From Roseiarcus sp963767245 (GTDB lineage Bacteria > Pseudomonadota > Alphaproteobacteria > Rhizobiales > Beijerinckiaceae), in contig CAVYDG010000015.1 of assembly GCA_963767245.1 (NCBI GenBank), forward strand, positions 1 to 64,000: a stretch of DNA of 64,000 nucleotides, written 5' to 3'. The translations under genes and the position numbers were made by a program. The notes under the pieces were generated by a model. The model made no database searches. It was not told the origin of the DNA and saw only the letters and a list, made by a program, of their open reading frames with translations. This document shows, piece by piece, positions 50,889-60,267 of this stretch (position 1 is the stretch's first letter; the number at the start of each line of letters is the position of its first letter).

Positions 50889-53321
50889 ATGGCGGATCAG
50901 ATCGTCATCACCGAGAAAACCAGCCAGGCAAAAGACGTGCGCGCCGCCGTAGGCTCTCGCTACGGAGACGTCCTGCCAGCGGAAGGACATTTGCTGGACC
51001 TTCTCGAGCCGGAGGATGTAGTGCCGGCCTGGAAGCGCTGGTCGCCGGTCCTGCTTCGTCCCGAAGGTCTTTATGGCACCCGCCCTGCTGAGGGCGGCAA
51101 CAAAGCCGCCAAGCTCAAAGCTATCCGTGAGGCGCTGCGCACCGCAAAGCGGGTCTGGCTCGCCACCGATTGCGATCGCGAGGGACAACTCATCGGTCAG
51201 GAAATTCTCGAGCATTACAATTACCACGGCCAGGTCATGCGGGTGCTATTTACCGCGCAGGATTCTCAGACGATCCGCGACGCGTTCGGCCGGGCGAAGC
51301 CAAATGCCGAATACGCTCCGCTTTACGCCGCCGCCGTCGCGCGCCGACAAGCCGACCAGATCTACAACCTGTCGCTGACGCGAACAGCGACCGTCATTCT
51401 TGGTCGAGGAGCGCGGGGCGTTATCGGAGTCGGCCGGGTCAAGACGCCAACTTTGGCGATCGTGTGCAAGCGCGAGCTCGAGATCCGGAATTTTGTGCCG
51501 CAGACGTACTTTGAAGTCGTCGCCACGGCGATCGCATCCGGAGGTCAATTCCAGATGCGGCACGCGCCGCAGGAGCGAATTGTCCGGCGGGAGGTCGCCC
51601 AGACGGTCGTCGAAGCGGCCCGGGATTTCGAGGGCGCGCTGGGCGTGCGTGTTGAAGACAAGCGGCAAGGGCCGCCAAAGCTCCACGATCTGCCTTCGCT
51701 GCAGAAATTGTGCAGCTCGCGCTTCGGTTGGCCGGCCGGCAAGACGCTGGAAGTCGCTCAGGAACTCTATGACGGCCAGGGCAAGAAGATCATCACCTAT
51801 CCCCGCGCCGAGGTGCGTTATGTCCCGGAGAGTTTGATACCGGACGTCCCGAAGATCGTCGCCGGCCTGCAGGCGGGCAAGTCATTTAGCGCAATTGCGG
51901 TGCCCGATCCCCCGATCATCAGGAAGGGCGCAAGCGGCAGTTTCCATGACAAGGGACTTGAGGACGCCAGCCATCACGCCGTCATTCCGAACGTCAACAG
52001 GGTCGTCAACCTGCGGGAGGTCTGGCCGCGTCTTTCGATCGACGAGAAGAAAATGTTCGACGTGATCGCGCGGGCTTATCTGGCCGCCGTCATGCCCGAC
52101 TTCCGTTACCGTCAGACGACCGCGACGCTCGACGTCCGGGGATTCCCTTTTCGCGCCACCGGTCGCCAGCCCATCGATCTTGGCTGGCGCGCAGCATTCC
52201 CGGAGTGGCAACCCGCTGACGAAAGGGGCGATGAAGCGCAATTGCTGCCGGCACTGCGCAACGGCGAGACCACGAAACTGGAAAACCCTACTATTGAGGA
52301 CAAAGAGACGCGGCCCCCGCCGCGATACAATGAGGGCACCCTGATCGAGGCGATGCAGAACGCCTGGCGTTTCGTTGACGACGAGGTGCTGCGGGAGCGA
52401 CTGAAGGAAGCCAAAGGCATCGGCACTCCTGCCACCCGAGCAGAGATTATTGGCGGACTCAAGAAGCAGGCCTTCCTCATTGCCCAAGGGAAGAACATCG
52501 TGCCCACCGAGACTGGGCTGTCGCTATTCGGGGTTCTTAAACAGGCGGATCCCTCGCTGGTCGACCCCGGGTTAACCGCGCAACTCGAATGCCTGCTCGA
52601 CGAGGTCGTGATCGGCAAGCAGAAGATGATCGGTGCGATTGATGCGGTGTGCGACGTCGCTCAACGAATTATCGGCAAGCTGCAGGAAGGCGCCGCCATC
52701 GGAGGACCGCCGTTGCTCGGCGCCGCCATCGCCGGCGACGCGAGTTCACGCCCACCAACGCCAGCGATGAAACGCTTTGCTGACAAGATCGTCCGGGATA
52801 AAGGCGTAAAGCCTCCACCAGGCTATGCGACGGCGGGATCGATCTGCCGCGCGTTCCTCAATCAGCACGCGCCCAGCAAAGCCGACGCTGGAATACCTTT
52901 AGCGACTGGCTCCAAGCCCGCAAGTCGGGCGCAGGTGGTATTTGCCGAGAAGCTTGCGCAGGAGACACGCATCGTTATTCCCGACGAGGCCAAGGCCAGT
53001 TCGGCTGCCATGTCGACGTGGATCAACTCCAATCAGGTCAAAAAGCGTGACAAGAGTCGTCGCAAGCCTGACGCGCCGCGATCAATCGCTCCTAAATCCG
53101 CGGTTCCACGAAAGAGATCTCGGAAACGCGTGACAAATGTCGTTGCCACGGCCACTCCGTCAACGCCGGCTCGGGGGAATTCGGGAACCGAGACCCCATT
53201 GCGGATTCCCTACGGCAACAAGGATACCGCCCTGAGACTTGGCGCCCGCTATCGAGCAGGCGGGTGGTATGCCCCCGCGGGCGTCGAACTCGCTGCCTTC
53301 GGCGAACGTGGGTGGCTATAG
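50889..53321 (+). CDS. type IA DNA topoisomerase (TopB-like), mobile-element type
   Basis: 810 residues. Toprim domain: IVITEKTSQAKDVRAA (catalytic Glu) and ATDCDREGQLIG (94-99); catalytic Tyr 304 in IITYPRAEVRYVPE; GIGTPATRAEIIGGLKKQ and the closing GLSLFGVLKQADPSLVDPGL TAQLE. Plasmid and ICE topoisomerase III enzymes decatenate replication or transfer intermediates. The C-terminal 200 residues add two short copies of a helical domain (MKRFADKIVRDKGVKPPPGY; RAQVVFAEKLAQETRIVIPD) and a basic, proline-rich tail rather than zinc fingers. Confidence 0.92.
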   Translation: MADQIVITEKTSQAKDVRAAVGSRYGDVLPAEGHLLDLLEPEDVVPAWKRWSPVLLRPEGLYGTRPAEGGNKAAKLKAIREALRTAKRVWLATDCDREGQLIGQEILEHYNYHGQVMRVLFTAQDSQTIRDAFGRAKPNAEYAPLYAAAVARRQADQIYNLSLTRTATVILGRGARGVIGVGRVKTPTLAIVCKRELEIRNFVPQTYFEVVATAIASGGQFQMRHAPQERIVRREVAQTVVEAARDFEGALGVRVEDKRQGPPKLHDLPSLQKLCSSRFGWPAGKTLEVAQELYDGQGKKIITYPRAEVRYVPESLIPDVPKIVAGLQAGKSFSAIAVPDPPIIRKGASGSFHDKGLEDASHHAVIPNVNRVVNLREVWPRLSIDEKKMFDVIARAYLAAVMPDFRYRQTTATLDVRGFPFRATGRQPIDLGWRAAFPEWQPADERGDEAQLLPALRNGETTKLENPTIEDKETRPPPRYNEGTLIEAMQNAWRFVDDEVLRERLKEAKGIGTPATRAEIIGGLKKQAFLIAQGKNIVPTETGLSLFGVLKQADPSLVDPGLTAQLECLLDEVVIGKQKMIGAIDAVCDVAQRIIGKLQEGAAIGGPPLLGAAIAGDASSRPPTPAMKRFADKIVRDKGVKPPPGYATAGSICRAFLNQHAPSKADAGIPLATGSKPASRAQVVFAEKLAQETRIVIPDEAKASSAAMSTWINSNQVKKRDKSRRKPDAPRSIAPKSAVPRKRSRKRVTNVVATATPSTPARGNSGTETPLRIPYGNKDTALRLGARYRAGGWYAPAGVELAAFGERGWL

Positions 53322-53457
53322 AGCCAAGCGCCGCAGTCGAATCGATCAGGCGTCATCTTGGCGGCGCGTGCGTCGCGAACGACCGGCTTCTCCGATCGGT
53401 CGGCCGTGCGATCGTCGGCAATGACAACTGCTGTCGTCAAGACTGCTTTCGCGCCGC

Positions 53458-54336
53458 GTGATATTGGCCAAGGCAGGCAGGCTGGGCCTAAAGCAGCCGC
53501 CTGGCGCGGAGGGCGGGAGATTGAGGCTTCTAATTCGTTGGCTTCGTCGCTTCGCGGTTCTCGGGCTGGGGATCGTGGGCGTCTGGTTCATCGTTTTCGT
53601 TCTCAGAATTACCGATCGCCGACTGCCCACGATCCTGGCGCTGAGCCTGACCTACGCGATCGCGGCTTATGTGATCCTGCCGCGAGTGGTGCGGATGGGG
53701 CTCAAGATCCTGCAGAGCAAAAGCGTGCCGAGCTTCACCCTGACCGGCGATTGCCTGCCGGGTGACCCGGTCAATCTGGCGCTGATCGGGGAGTTCGAGA
53801 GGCTGCGCGCCGCCTTCGCCCGCGCGGGCTGGATCGAAGCCGATCCGCTCAACCTCCGAAGCTCATGGGGGATGGCCGTCGCCTTCGTACTCAACAGGCC
53901 TTATCCGGCCGCGCCGTTCAGTTCGCTCTACGTGTTCGGCCGCAAGCAGGATGTCGGCTTCCAGAAAGCGATCGACATGAGCCCGCGCAAGCGCCACCAC
54001 ATCCGCTTCTGGGCGTTGAGCCTGGAGCGTGCGGAAGACACGCTCAACAAAGCGGAATTCTGGCTCAACATCGATCGGCCGCCGCTCGACGCGCGGGTCC
54101 TGTGGATCGGCGCCGGCACGAGGGACACAGGGATCTCGCTGACGAAATTGACCTTCCAAGTCACCCACGCGACCAATTCCGACACCAACGCGGAGCGTGA
54201 TTTCATCCTTGGCGAGCTGAAACGGTCCGGCGTCATCGGCGAGGTAAGGTGGCACCAGGAAGGCGAACGCCTGAACCTCGGGCGCGTCAATCACTATGTC
54301 GCCGACCACGAAGTCGCCGTTGCGACACTGGCGTGA
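53458..54336 (+). CDS. LssY C-terminal-domain membrane protein
   Basis: 292 residues from GTG 53458 (the true start may be a little later). Two membrane helices (about 32-50 and 58-78), then the LssY_C domain: GDPVNLALIGEFERLRAAFA RAGW, PYPAAPFSSLYVFGRKQDVG FQKA, SPRKRHHIRFW and DTGISLTKLTFQVTHA. LssY belongs to a Legionella secretion-associated cluster; stand-alone LssY_C proteins have no known function. No partner genes here. Confidence 0.8.
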   Translation: MILAKAGRLGLKQPPGAEGGRLRLLIRWLRRFAVLGLGIVGVWFIVFVLRITDRRLPTILALSLTYAIAAYVILPRVVRMGLKILQSKSVPSFTLTGDCLPGDPVNLALIGEFERLRAAFARAGWIEADPLNLRSSWGMAVAFVLNRPYPAAPFSSLYVFGRKQDVGFQKAIDMSPRKRHHIRFWALSLERAEDTLNKAEFWLNIDRPPLDARVLWIGAGTRDTGISLTKLTFQVTHATNSDTNAERDFILGELKRSGVIGEVRWHQEGERLNLGRVNHYVADHEVAVATLA

Positions 54337-54434
54337 TCGTCGTCGGGGGCCGGATCACAGCTGCCGAGCGGCTTCCACCGCATCCACCATTACGGCCAGT
54401 TCGCCAGTCGAGCCCACAACATCGAGTGCGCTCG

Positions 54435-54578
54435 TCATTGCTGGCCGCACCGGAACGCGCGCCCGCCGAGGCGGACCAGGGTCTCGTGGATGTCTTCGAC
54501 GGACTTGATGAAATGGGTCTGACCGAGGATGAAATTCGTCGCGTCCGGCTTGTCTATCCGGATCGTAGCGAGCTGCAT
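54435..54578 (-). pseudogene. adenosine-specific kinase-family gene, 5' remnant
   Basis: ATG 54578 follows aaggag with six bases. MQLATIRIDKPDATNFILGQ THFIKSVEDIHETLV matches the start of the PF04008 adenosine-specific kinase family. The next codons leave the family sequence and stop at TGA 54435-54437; the remaining 110 residues are absent, with only doubtful scraps in other frames down to about 54355. This is a truncated gene, probably by internal deletion. Confidence 0.7.
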
Positions 54579-54888
54579 GGCCATCTCCTTGCGCCCGCGG
54601 TGGACGAATGTCGTAGTTTTTCAATGAACTACCTTCCAACAAAATGGGAAGCCGTTCACCGCCATCCGCCGCATGGTGGATTGTAACCTCAGCCGATTAG
54701 AGTGTCGTTGGTCGCGGCCGCAACACGAATAAGCGTTAGGCTATTGGCGACGCAGCGACGAGTGAGAACGCGTGTTTTGTCACTACGTCCATCTCCTCGG
54801 CGAGCGCGGTACCGTCGTCGCTCGATCGACGGCATAACTGCAATCCGCCCATCGCGATGGTTTGCTGGGGCTTCGACGAAATGCGTGT

Positions 54889-55242
54889 TCAAGCAGCTTT
54901 GTCCGCCGCCGACGCAAGTCGATCGATCTTTGCCGCCATGATGAAATCGTTCTCGTGGAGACCCTTGATCTTCTTGGTGCGAAGCGACACGGTCCCATAG
55001 CCCCAGCCGAAGGTGACGTCGGGATGGTGACCTTCCGCCTCCGCAAGCTCGCCAACCTTCTGGACGAATACGAGCACCTCCCGGAAGTTCCCGAAACGAA
55101 AAGTCTTCTCGATCCGGTGCGCGTCGTCCATGAGCGCCCATTCTGGAGCTTGTGGGAGGAGTTCTTCGGCTTCCGCTCGCGTCAGCGGCGGCATCCCGCC
55201 GCGACACGGGGTGCAAGTTTTCTCGACGAGCGCTTCCGTCAT
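54889..55242 (-). CDS. pterin-4a-carbinolamine dehydratase
   Basis: 117 residues from ATG 55242, 4 bp after ggagg. APEWALMDDAHRIEKTFRFG NFREVLVFVQKVGELAEAEG HHPDVTFGWGYGTVSLRTKK carries the HHPD active-site motif. The enzyme recycles hydroxytetrahydrobiopterin for aromatic amino acid hydroxylases; in bacteria without them it may serve in molybdopterin-related chemistry. No phenylalanine hydroxylase gene is near. Confidence 0.92.
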   Translation of the reverse strand: MTEALVEKTCTPCRGGMPPLTRAEAEELLPQAPEWALMDDAHRIEKTFRFGNFREVLVFVQKVGELAEAEGHHPDVTFGWGYGTVSLRTKKIKGLHENDFIMAAKIDRLASAADKAA

Positions 55243-55414
55243 GTCATCCTCCGTCAATCAACACGATCATAGCGGCCCTGCGCCCAGCTTACCCCGTCAA
55301 GCGCCGTCGAGCGCACAGAGAACACAGGCATCCCAAGGCGTCGGAAATCAGAAGAGCCTCCCGCCCTTATGCCATCGGCGGAGAGCGCGCCTGCAAGGGT
55401 CGCCTCGGGAAATA

Positions 55415-55846
55415 TCAGGTGAAATCCACGGCGAGTCGCTTGAGATCGGGGAGCGAGCAGTAGTCGAGGGCGCCTTCGTGAGTAGCTCGCAAGACCACGC
55501 GGGGCGCGCAGCCCGCCTCCAGCGCTTCGCGCCAGCGGGGCGCACACAAGCACCAGCGGTCGCCAGTCCTCAGGCCGGGAAAGCCGAATTGGGGCATCGG
55601 CGTCGAAAGATCATTGCCGGAGGATTTGGAAAACTCCAGAAACGCGGCAGTCATGACGGCGCAGACCGTGTGGCTCCCGAGGTCTTCTGGATTGGTGTTG
55701 CAGCAACCGTCACGAAAGAACCCCGTCTTGGGCATCGTCGAGCAGACGTCGAGCCTGTCGCCGAGGACATTCCGAGGCGCGCTAGGGCGACCTCCACCGT
55801 TCCCGCTGTCGTCCCTCAGCATTGCCAACTCCTGGGTCTCCGCCAT
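55415..55846 (-). CDS. DUF2237 family protein
   Basis: 143 residues. NVLGDRLDVCSTMPKTGFFR DGCCNTNPEDLGSHTVCAVM, then DLSTPMPQFGFPGLRTGDRW CLCAPRWREALEAG and the end VVLRATHEGALDYCSLPDLK RLAV are the DUF2237 signature, with many conserved cysteines and suggesting a metal or nucleotide site. Function unknown. The first 25 residues may be an overextended start. Soluble protein. Confidence 0.9.
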   Translation of the reverse strand: MAETQELAMLRDDSGNGGGRPSAPRNVLGDRLDVCSTMPKTGFFRDGCCNTNPEDLGSHTVCAVMTAAFLEFSKSSGNDLSTPMPQFGFPGLRTGDRWCLCAPRWREALEAGCAPRVVLRATHEGALDYCSLPDLKRLAVDFT

Positions 55847-55889
55847 GCCCCGCCGGGGGAAAGATACGCCTCCGAGGGCACCGAATCAG

Positions 55890-56540
55890 TAAGTATCCCC
55901 CGGCAAAGCCGGGGGCTTTATGGTGTGAACCGCTCAAAGCGGTAGGAGGGGTCGCTGAGGCGCCCCCTTGAGTTTGGCGGCCACCTGAAGGTGGCGTTTT
56001 TCAGCGCCAGAGATTTATCTGTTCGAGCCTCTGATCCTCTTTCTCTTGGTTGCGAATGTAGGCGCGGATCGCCTCCTCGTCCCGCCCGACCGTGTTGACG
56101 AAGAAACCTCGGGCCCAAAAGTGCTGTCCGACGAAATTGCGTTTGCGCTCTCCATAAACCCGAGCCATGTGGATCGCGCTCTTGCCCTTGATGTACCCGA
56201 CGACCTGCGACACCGCATGTTTCGGCGGGATCGACAGCAGCATGTGCACGTGATCGGGCATCAAGTGCCCTTCTTCGACCTTCGACTCCTTCTGGAGCGC
56301 AAGCCGGCGGAAAACCTCGCCCAGATGGCGCCGTAGCTCCTGATACAACGTCCTGCGCCGACATTTCGGAATGAAAACCACATGATATTTGCAGTCCCAT
56401 GTGGTGTGGCTTAGGCTCTCGTACTCGTCCATCGGTGGAGTTCCTTTCGTGTGAGTGGCTGCTCACGTTGGAACTCCGCTGATGGACCGCCCTAAACGTC
56501 AAACTGCTACTGCCACCCCGGCAAAGCCGGGGGGTCTCCC
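55890..56540 (-). mobile_element. IS200/IS605-type insertion sequence, single-gene
   Basis: One tnpA gene is bounded by near-identical subterminal hairpins: CCCCCGGC-AAA-GCCGGGGG at 55897-55915 and CCCCGGC-AAA-GCCGGGG at 56516-56532. Such hairpins are what Y1 transposases recognise in single-stranded DNA. No accessory tnpB is present. Exact ends cannot be fixed by eye. Confidence 0.78.
56001..56432 (-). CDS. tnpA: IS200/IS605-family Y1 transposase TnpA
   Basis: 143 residues; ATG 56432 after aaagga. SHTTWDCKYHVVFIPKCRRR is the usual opening; the HUH metal motif is HLMPDHVHMLLSIPP (His 61, 63). The helix with VVGYIKGKSAIHMARVYG and the region YIRNQEKEDQRLEQINLW contain the tyrosine nucleophile candidates. 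It moves as single-stranded circles during replication. It appears intact. Confidence 0.93.
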   Translation of the reverse strand: MDEYESLSHTTWDCKYHVVFIPKCRRRTLYQELRRHLGEVFRRLALQKESKVEEGHLMPDHVHMLLSIPPKHAVSQVVGYIKGKSAIHMARVYGERKRNFVGQHFWARGFFVNTVGRDEEAIRAYIRNQEKEDQRLEQINLWR

Positions 56541-57008
56541 GCTTACGCTAGGGGCAACCGGCCAGCTTGGGCGGTCGCCTGTTATGCTCGACTTCGCTAT
56601 CGACGTATCGCCCGAGTTCGTCCCAGTCCTGTCGATACAGGCAGTCGATGTAGCGCGATAGAGATCAGAAAAAAGAGACATAGTGCCAAAGCGGAATGTC
56701 CCTTGGATCGATCGTCCGCTGATCTACCACAGAATCTACGACCTCTCCCGGCGCCCGTTGGGCAACGCCCCTTTTTGTGTCGGCCGAGGCCCTGCTGTTC
56801 CACCCAGTCGTTGGAGACCAGAAACCTCAGAAAGGTCGCCGGCGCGCCTCCTGGCCGCCCCGCGCAGATCGCATTGCAATGCGAAGCGGGTGTTGAGCGT
56901 TCTCGCCAAGCTGACCGGGAGGATGGGAAGGTGCGATTTGACCTAGACTCGCCATAGGGGCAACTCGCAGCCCTCGAAGTCCTTGGGGTAATCCGGTACA
57001 ACGAACAG
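56541..57008. other. no convincing gene
   Basis: Only shadow frames of low-complexity Arg/Pro/Ser composition. Nothing with a ribosome site or family signature. Confidence 0.4.
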
Positions 57009-57173
57009 TTGGCGAAGACCACCAGCCGGGAGATGGTCGTCGCCACGGCTGCTGGCCATGAGATCGTGACAGCGCACAGCCCCTACGGGCTGCTGCATTA
57101 CATCAACGGGACCGGCAAGGTGTTCGCCGAGCTTGAAAGCGCTATCCAGTTCGCCGAGGAGAATCCGGCATGA
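57009..57173 (+). CDS. possible small protein or gene remnant (about 46-54 aa)
   Basis: The frame bounded by TAG near 56954 and TGA 57171-57173 reads LEVLGVIRYNEQLAKTTSRE then MVVATAAGHEIVTAHSPYGL LHYINGTGKVFAELESAIQF AEENPA: coding-like, compact and well-balanced. Starts available are TTG 57009 and ATG 57033; neither has a strong ribosome site. It may be a short mobile-element protein or the C-terminal part of a lost gene. No family recognised. Confidence 0.4.
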   Translation: MAKTTSREMVVATAAGHEIVTAHSPYGLLHYINGTGKVFAELESAIQFAEENPA

Positions 57174-57609
57174 ACTCTCCGGCAGTGTGAGTCGGCTTCT
57201 GGGCCACAGTCGAGGCGGCCCACCCGGAACTCCCGCAACGCATCGCCAGCGAGACGTTGATGCTGTGAGCCGGGATTGCGGCGAAGAGGATAACGGCGGC
57301 TGGCCGAGCGGCAGGAATGGGCGGGCCCTTGCCGTTCCCAGCGATGCTGGGAGGCAGCTATCTCGTCTAATCCTGCCTTCGAAGCCGTCCCAACGAGGGT
57401 TCCTTTGATAGTGCGTTTGTCCTGATCTGCGCGATTAGCGCGAGTTGAACATTCATACTCGTGATTGCGACGCGATTGTGCGCGAGCGTCGGCACCAGCG
57501 CGCCAGCGGCAACATGAGGCCTCGCGTCAGCCGGAATCTCCGCGGCTCGATTAACTTCTCGGTGACTTTCGTCGCTGTACCGTATGACCTCTTGAAATGA
57601 GGAGCAGGC
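57174..57609. other. no convincing gene
   Basis: A 25-codon coding-like scrap (FWATVEAAHPELPQRIASET LML, about 57190-57270) hints at a decayed small gene. Otherwise nothing seen. Confidence 0.4.
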
Positions 57610-57876
57610 ATGACGGACACGGCAGGAATCCCGGGCGATCGCATTCGCTCGTTCATCGAGCGCGTTGAACACATCGACGAAGAGATCAAGGCGTTGAATG
57701 AGGGCAAGAAGGAAGTCTTCGCGGAGGCCAAGGGCGAGGGCTTCGACGTGAAAGTCCTCAAGGAGATCTTGAGCCTGCGCAAGCAGGACAAGGACGAGCG
57801 CGACGAACAGGACTCCCTGCTCGACCTGTATCTCAGAGCCATGGAGAACGCTTCGTTGCAGCCAAAGGCGGCGTAG
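57610..57876 (+). CDS. gapR: GapR/DUF2312 nucleoid-associated protein
   Basis: 88 residues; ATG 57610 behind gaggag. IRSFIERVEHIDEEIKALNE GKKEVFAEAKGEGFDVKVLK EILSLRKQDKDERDEQDSLL DLYLRAM matches the family over its full length. GapR of Caulobacter clamps overtwisted DNA and stimulates gyrase and topoisomerase IV; homologues are also carried by plasmids and phages. It is convergent with RecD2 and near topoisomerase III, fitting a DNA-topology module. Confidence 0.93.
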   Translation: MTDTAGIPGDRIRSFIERVEHIDEEIKALNEGKKEVFAEAKGEGFDVKVLKEILSLRKQDKDERDEQDSLLDLYLRAMENASLQPKAA

Positions 57877-57930
57877 CGCGTTGCCGGCGACGAACTTCTG
57901 GTGGTAGAGCGAAGTTTGCTCTCACCGCCC

Positions 57931-60147
57931 TTAATCAACCTTCAATGGATTCGACGATCGAGAGGGCGTGCTAAGTCGAAGCCACTCGTCAAGCTTCGAC
58001 CAGCGGCGCCGGCCAGAAACATTGCGAACCGCAATGGCGATAGCCTTCTTCTGGCCGACGAGAACCACAAGCCTCTTGCCGCGCGTGACGCCGGTGTAGA
58101 GGAGATTTCGCTGCAGCATTGCGTAGTGCTGGGTGAGGACAGGGATGATCACGGCGGGATACTCAGAGCCCTGGCTCTTGTGGATGGTGGCGGCATAGGC
58201 GGGAACCAGCGTGTCGAGTTCGCCGAAGCCGTAGGTCACCGAGTGTCCGTCGAAGCTGGCCTTGACTTCGCCAGCCTCGGGATCAACGTCGTCGATATAG
58301 CCGATGTCGCCGTTGTAGACTTCCTTGTCGTAGTCATTCTCGATCTGCATGACCTTATCGCCCGCGGCAAAGGTCCAGCCGAAACGCTCGACTTTGCGTT
58401 CGCCTGCGGGGTTTAACGCCGCCTGCAGTTCGATGTTGAGCGAACGCGCGCCAACGCCGCCGCGGTTCATCGGACAGAGCACTTGGATGTCGCGGATCGG
58501 GTTCAAGCCGAAGCGTTTGGGGACGCGGGTCTTCACCAATTCCAAAATCCGTTGAACAGCGGTCTCGGGATCCTCGGCGGGCACAAAGTAGAAGTCGCTG
58601 TCGCCGGCAGGAGCAGTGAGATCGGGCATCGAGCCCCGATTGATGCGATGGGCGCTCATGATGATCCGACTCGCGGCGGCTTGCCGAAACACCTCGGTTA
58701 ATCGCACTACGGGCACAGCGCCCGAGCCGATGATGTCGGCCAGCACCTGCCCGGGTCCGACGGAGGGCAGTTGGTCGATATCGCCGACGATCAGCAGCGC
58801 CGCCTGGTCCGGAATCGCTTTCACGAGCGCTTGCATCAGCATGACGTCGACCATCGAGGCCTCGTCGACGACGAGCAGATCGCAATCGAGGGGATTGTCG
58901 GCGTTGCGTTTGAAGCCGCCGCTCTTGGGATCGACCTCCAAGAGACGGTGGATCGTCTTGGCCTCGACGCCCGTCGCTTCGGTCATGCGCTTCGCCGCGC
59001 GGCCCGTGGGGGCGCAAAGCAATAATCGCACGCCTTTGGCCGCGAGAATCTTGAGGATCGAATTGACGATGGTCGTCTTGCCAACGCCTGGCCCGCCAGT
59101 GATCACCAGCGCCTTCGCAATCAGCGCCAGGCGGATCGCAGCCTTCTGACTGTCGGCAAGTTGCAGGCCGCTACGCTTTTCGACCCAAGGCGCCGCCTTC
59201 TCTGGGTCTATCCATGGCCAGGGCAGCCTGCCGCTGACGATGCGGATCAGCCGATCGGCGATCGCTTGCTCCGCCCTGTAAAGGCCCGCCAGGAACATAC
59301 AGGCGGTGTCGCCGACCTTGTCGGCGATCACGGCGCTCTCGGATCGTTCGAGCTCGAGGGCTGTCAGGATCAGTTCCTTCGGAGCCTCGAGCAAACCTTC
59401 GGCGAGCGGGATCAATTGATCCGTTGGAAGTCCGCAATGACCCTCGTCCATCGCCTCGGTCAGCGCGTACGAGATGCCAGCCCGCAATCGGATCATCGCC
59501 GTCTTTTCGATCCCGAGCTTCATCGCGATCGCGTCAGCGCTCTTGAAACCAATGCCGCGGATGTCCCGGGCAAGCCGATAGGGGTTCTCGGTCATGATCT
59601 GCACGGCGTCCGCACCGTAGGTCTTGAAGATGCGAACTGCCCGGGCGGTTCCGACCCCGTTGCTGTGCAGGAAGACCATGATCTCTCGCACGATCTTCTG
59701 CTCGGCCCAGGCGTCCGTGATCCGCTTGGCCCGAACCGCGCCGATGCCCGTGACCTCGCGAAGCCGGTCGGGCTCGGCTTCGATGACGTCGAAGACCTTC
59801 TCCCCAAAGGCTTTGACCATCTTCTTGGCATAGACGGGCCCGATGCCCCTGATCATTCCTGAGCCGAGATATTTCTCGATCCCATCGATTGAACTCGGCG
59901 CCGAGGTCTTGAGAAACCGCGCCTTGAACTGCTGACCGTGGGCGCGATCATTGATCCATTCGCCGGATGCGGTGATCCACTCGCCGGCGGAAATTATCGC
60001 GGCATGGCCGACCACGGTCACCAAATCGCGGTGGCCGCGCGCTTTCGCCCGGAGCACGCAGAAGCCGTTCTCGGCGTTGTGGAAGGTGACACGCTCGACG
60101 AGGCCGGCGAGCACTTCTTGGGTCGATGATTCCGGCGTTGACTTCAT
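57931..60147 (-). CDS. recD2: RecD2-type SF1B DNA helicase
   Basis: 738 residues. N-terminal OB and HhH region (GLVERVTFHNAENGFCVLRA; RGIGPVYAKKMVKAFGEKVF), Walker A GGPGVGKTT (351-359), APTGRAAKRMTEATG, Walker B DLLVVDEASMVD, VGDIDQLPSVGPGQVL, and late motif AATIHKSQGSEYPAVIIPVL with LLYTGVTRGKRLVVLVG. RecD2 unwinds 5' to 3' independently of RecBCD and aids repair and replication. Convergent with gapR; a DEDDh exonuclease gene lies just upstream on the same strand. Confidence 0.93.
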   Translation of the reverse strand: MKSTPESSTQEVLAGLVERVTFHNAENGFCVLRAKARGHRDLVTVVGHAAIISAGEWITASGEWINDRAHGQQFKARFLKTSAPSSIDGIEKYLGSGMIRGIGPVYAKKMVKAFGEKVFDVIEAEPDRLREVTGIGAVRAKRITDAWAEQKIVREIMVFLHSNGVGTARAVRIFKTYGADAVQIMTENPYRLARDIRGIGFKSADAIAMKLGIEKTAMIRLRAGISYALTEAMDEGHCGLPTDQLIPLAEGLLEAPKELILTALELERSESAVIADKVGDTACMFLAGLYRAEQAIADRLIRIVSGRLPWPWIDPEKAAPWVEKRSGLQLADSQKAAIRLALIAKALVITGGPGVGKTTIVNSILKILAAKGVRLLLCAPTGRAAKRMTEATGVEAKTIHRLLEVDPKSGGFKRNADNPLDCDLLVVDEASMVDVMLMQALVKAIPDQAALLIVGDIDQLPSVGPGQVLADIIGSGAVPVVRLTEVFRQAAASRIIMSAHRINRGSMPDLTAPAGDSDFYFVPAEDPETAVQRILELVKTRVPKRFGLNPIRDIQVLCPMNRGGVGARSLNIELQAALNPAGERKVERFGWTFAAGDKVMQIENDYDKEVYNGDIGYIDDVDPEAGEVKASFDGHSVTYGFGELDTLVPAYAATIHKSQGSEYPAVIIPVLTQHYAMLQRNLLYTGVTRGKRLVVLVGQKKAIAIAVRNVSGRRRWSKLDEWLRLSTPSRSSNPLKVD

Positions 60148-60267
60148 GAGGGGCTAGGATCGCCTGTTCTCTCTTCGCGCGCCACTCCGCGGATGCCGCA
60201 GAAGGTCTACGGCCCGATCTCGGCCGCATTGGCTGAATGGCGCTAATTGACGACGCCGGCACGTCTG

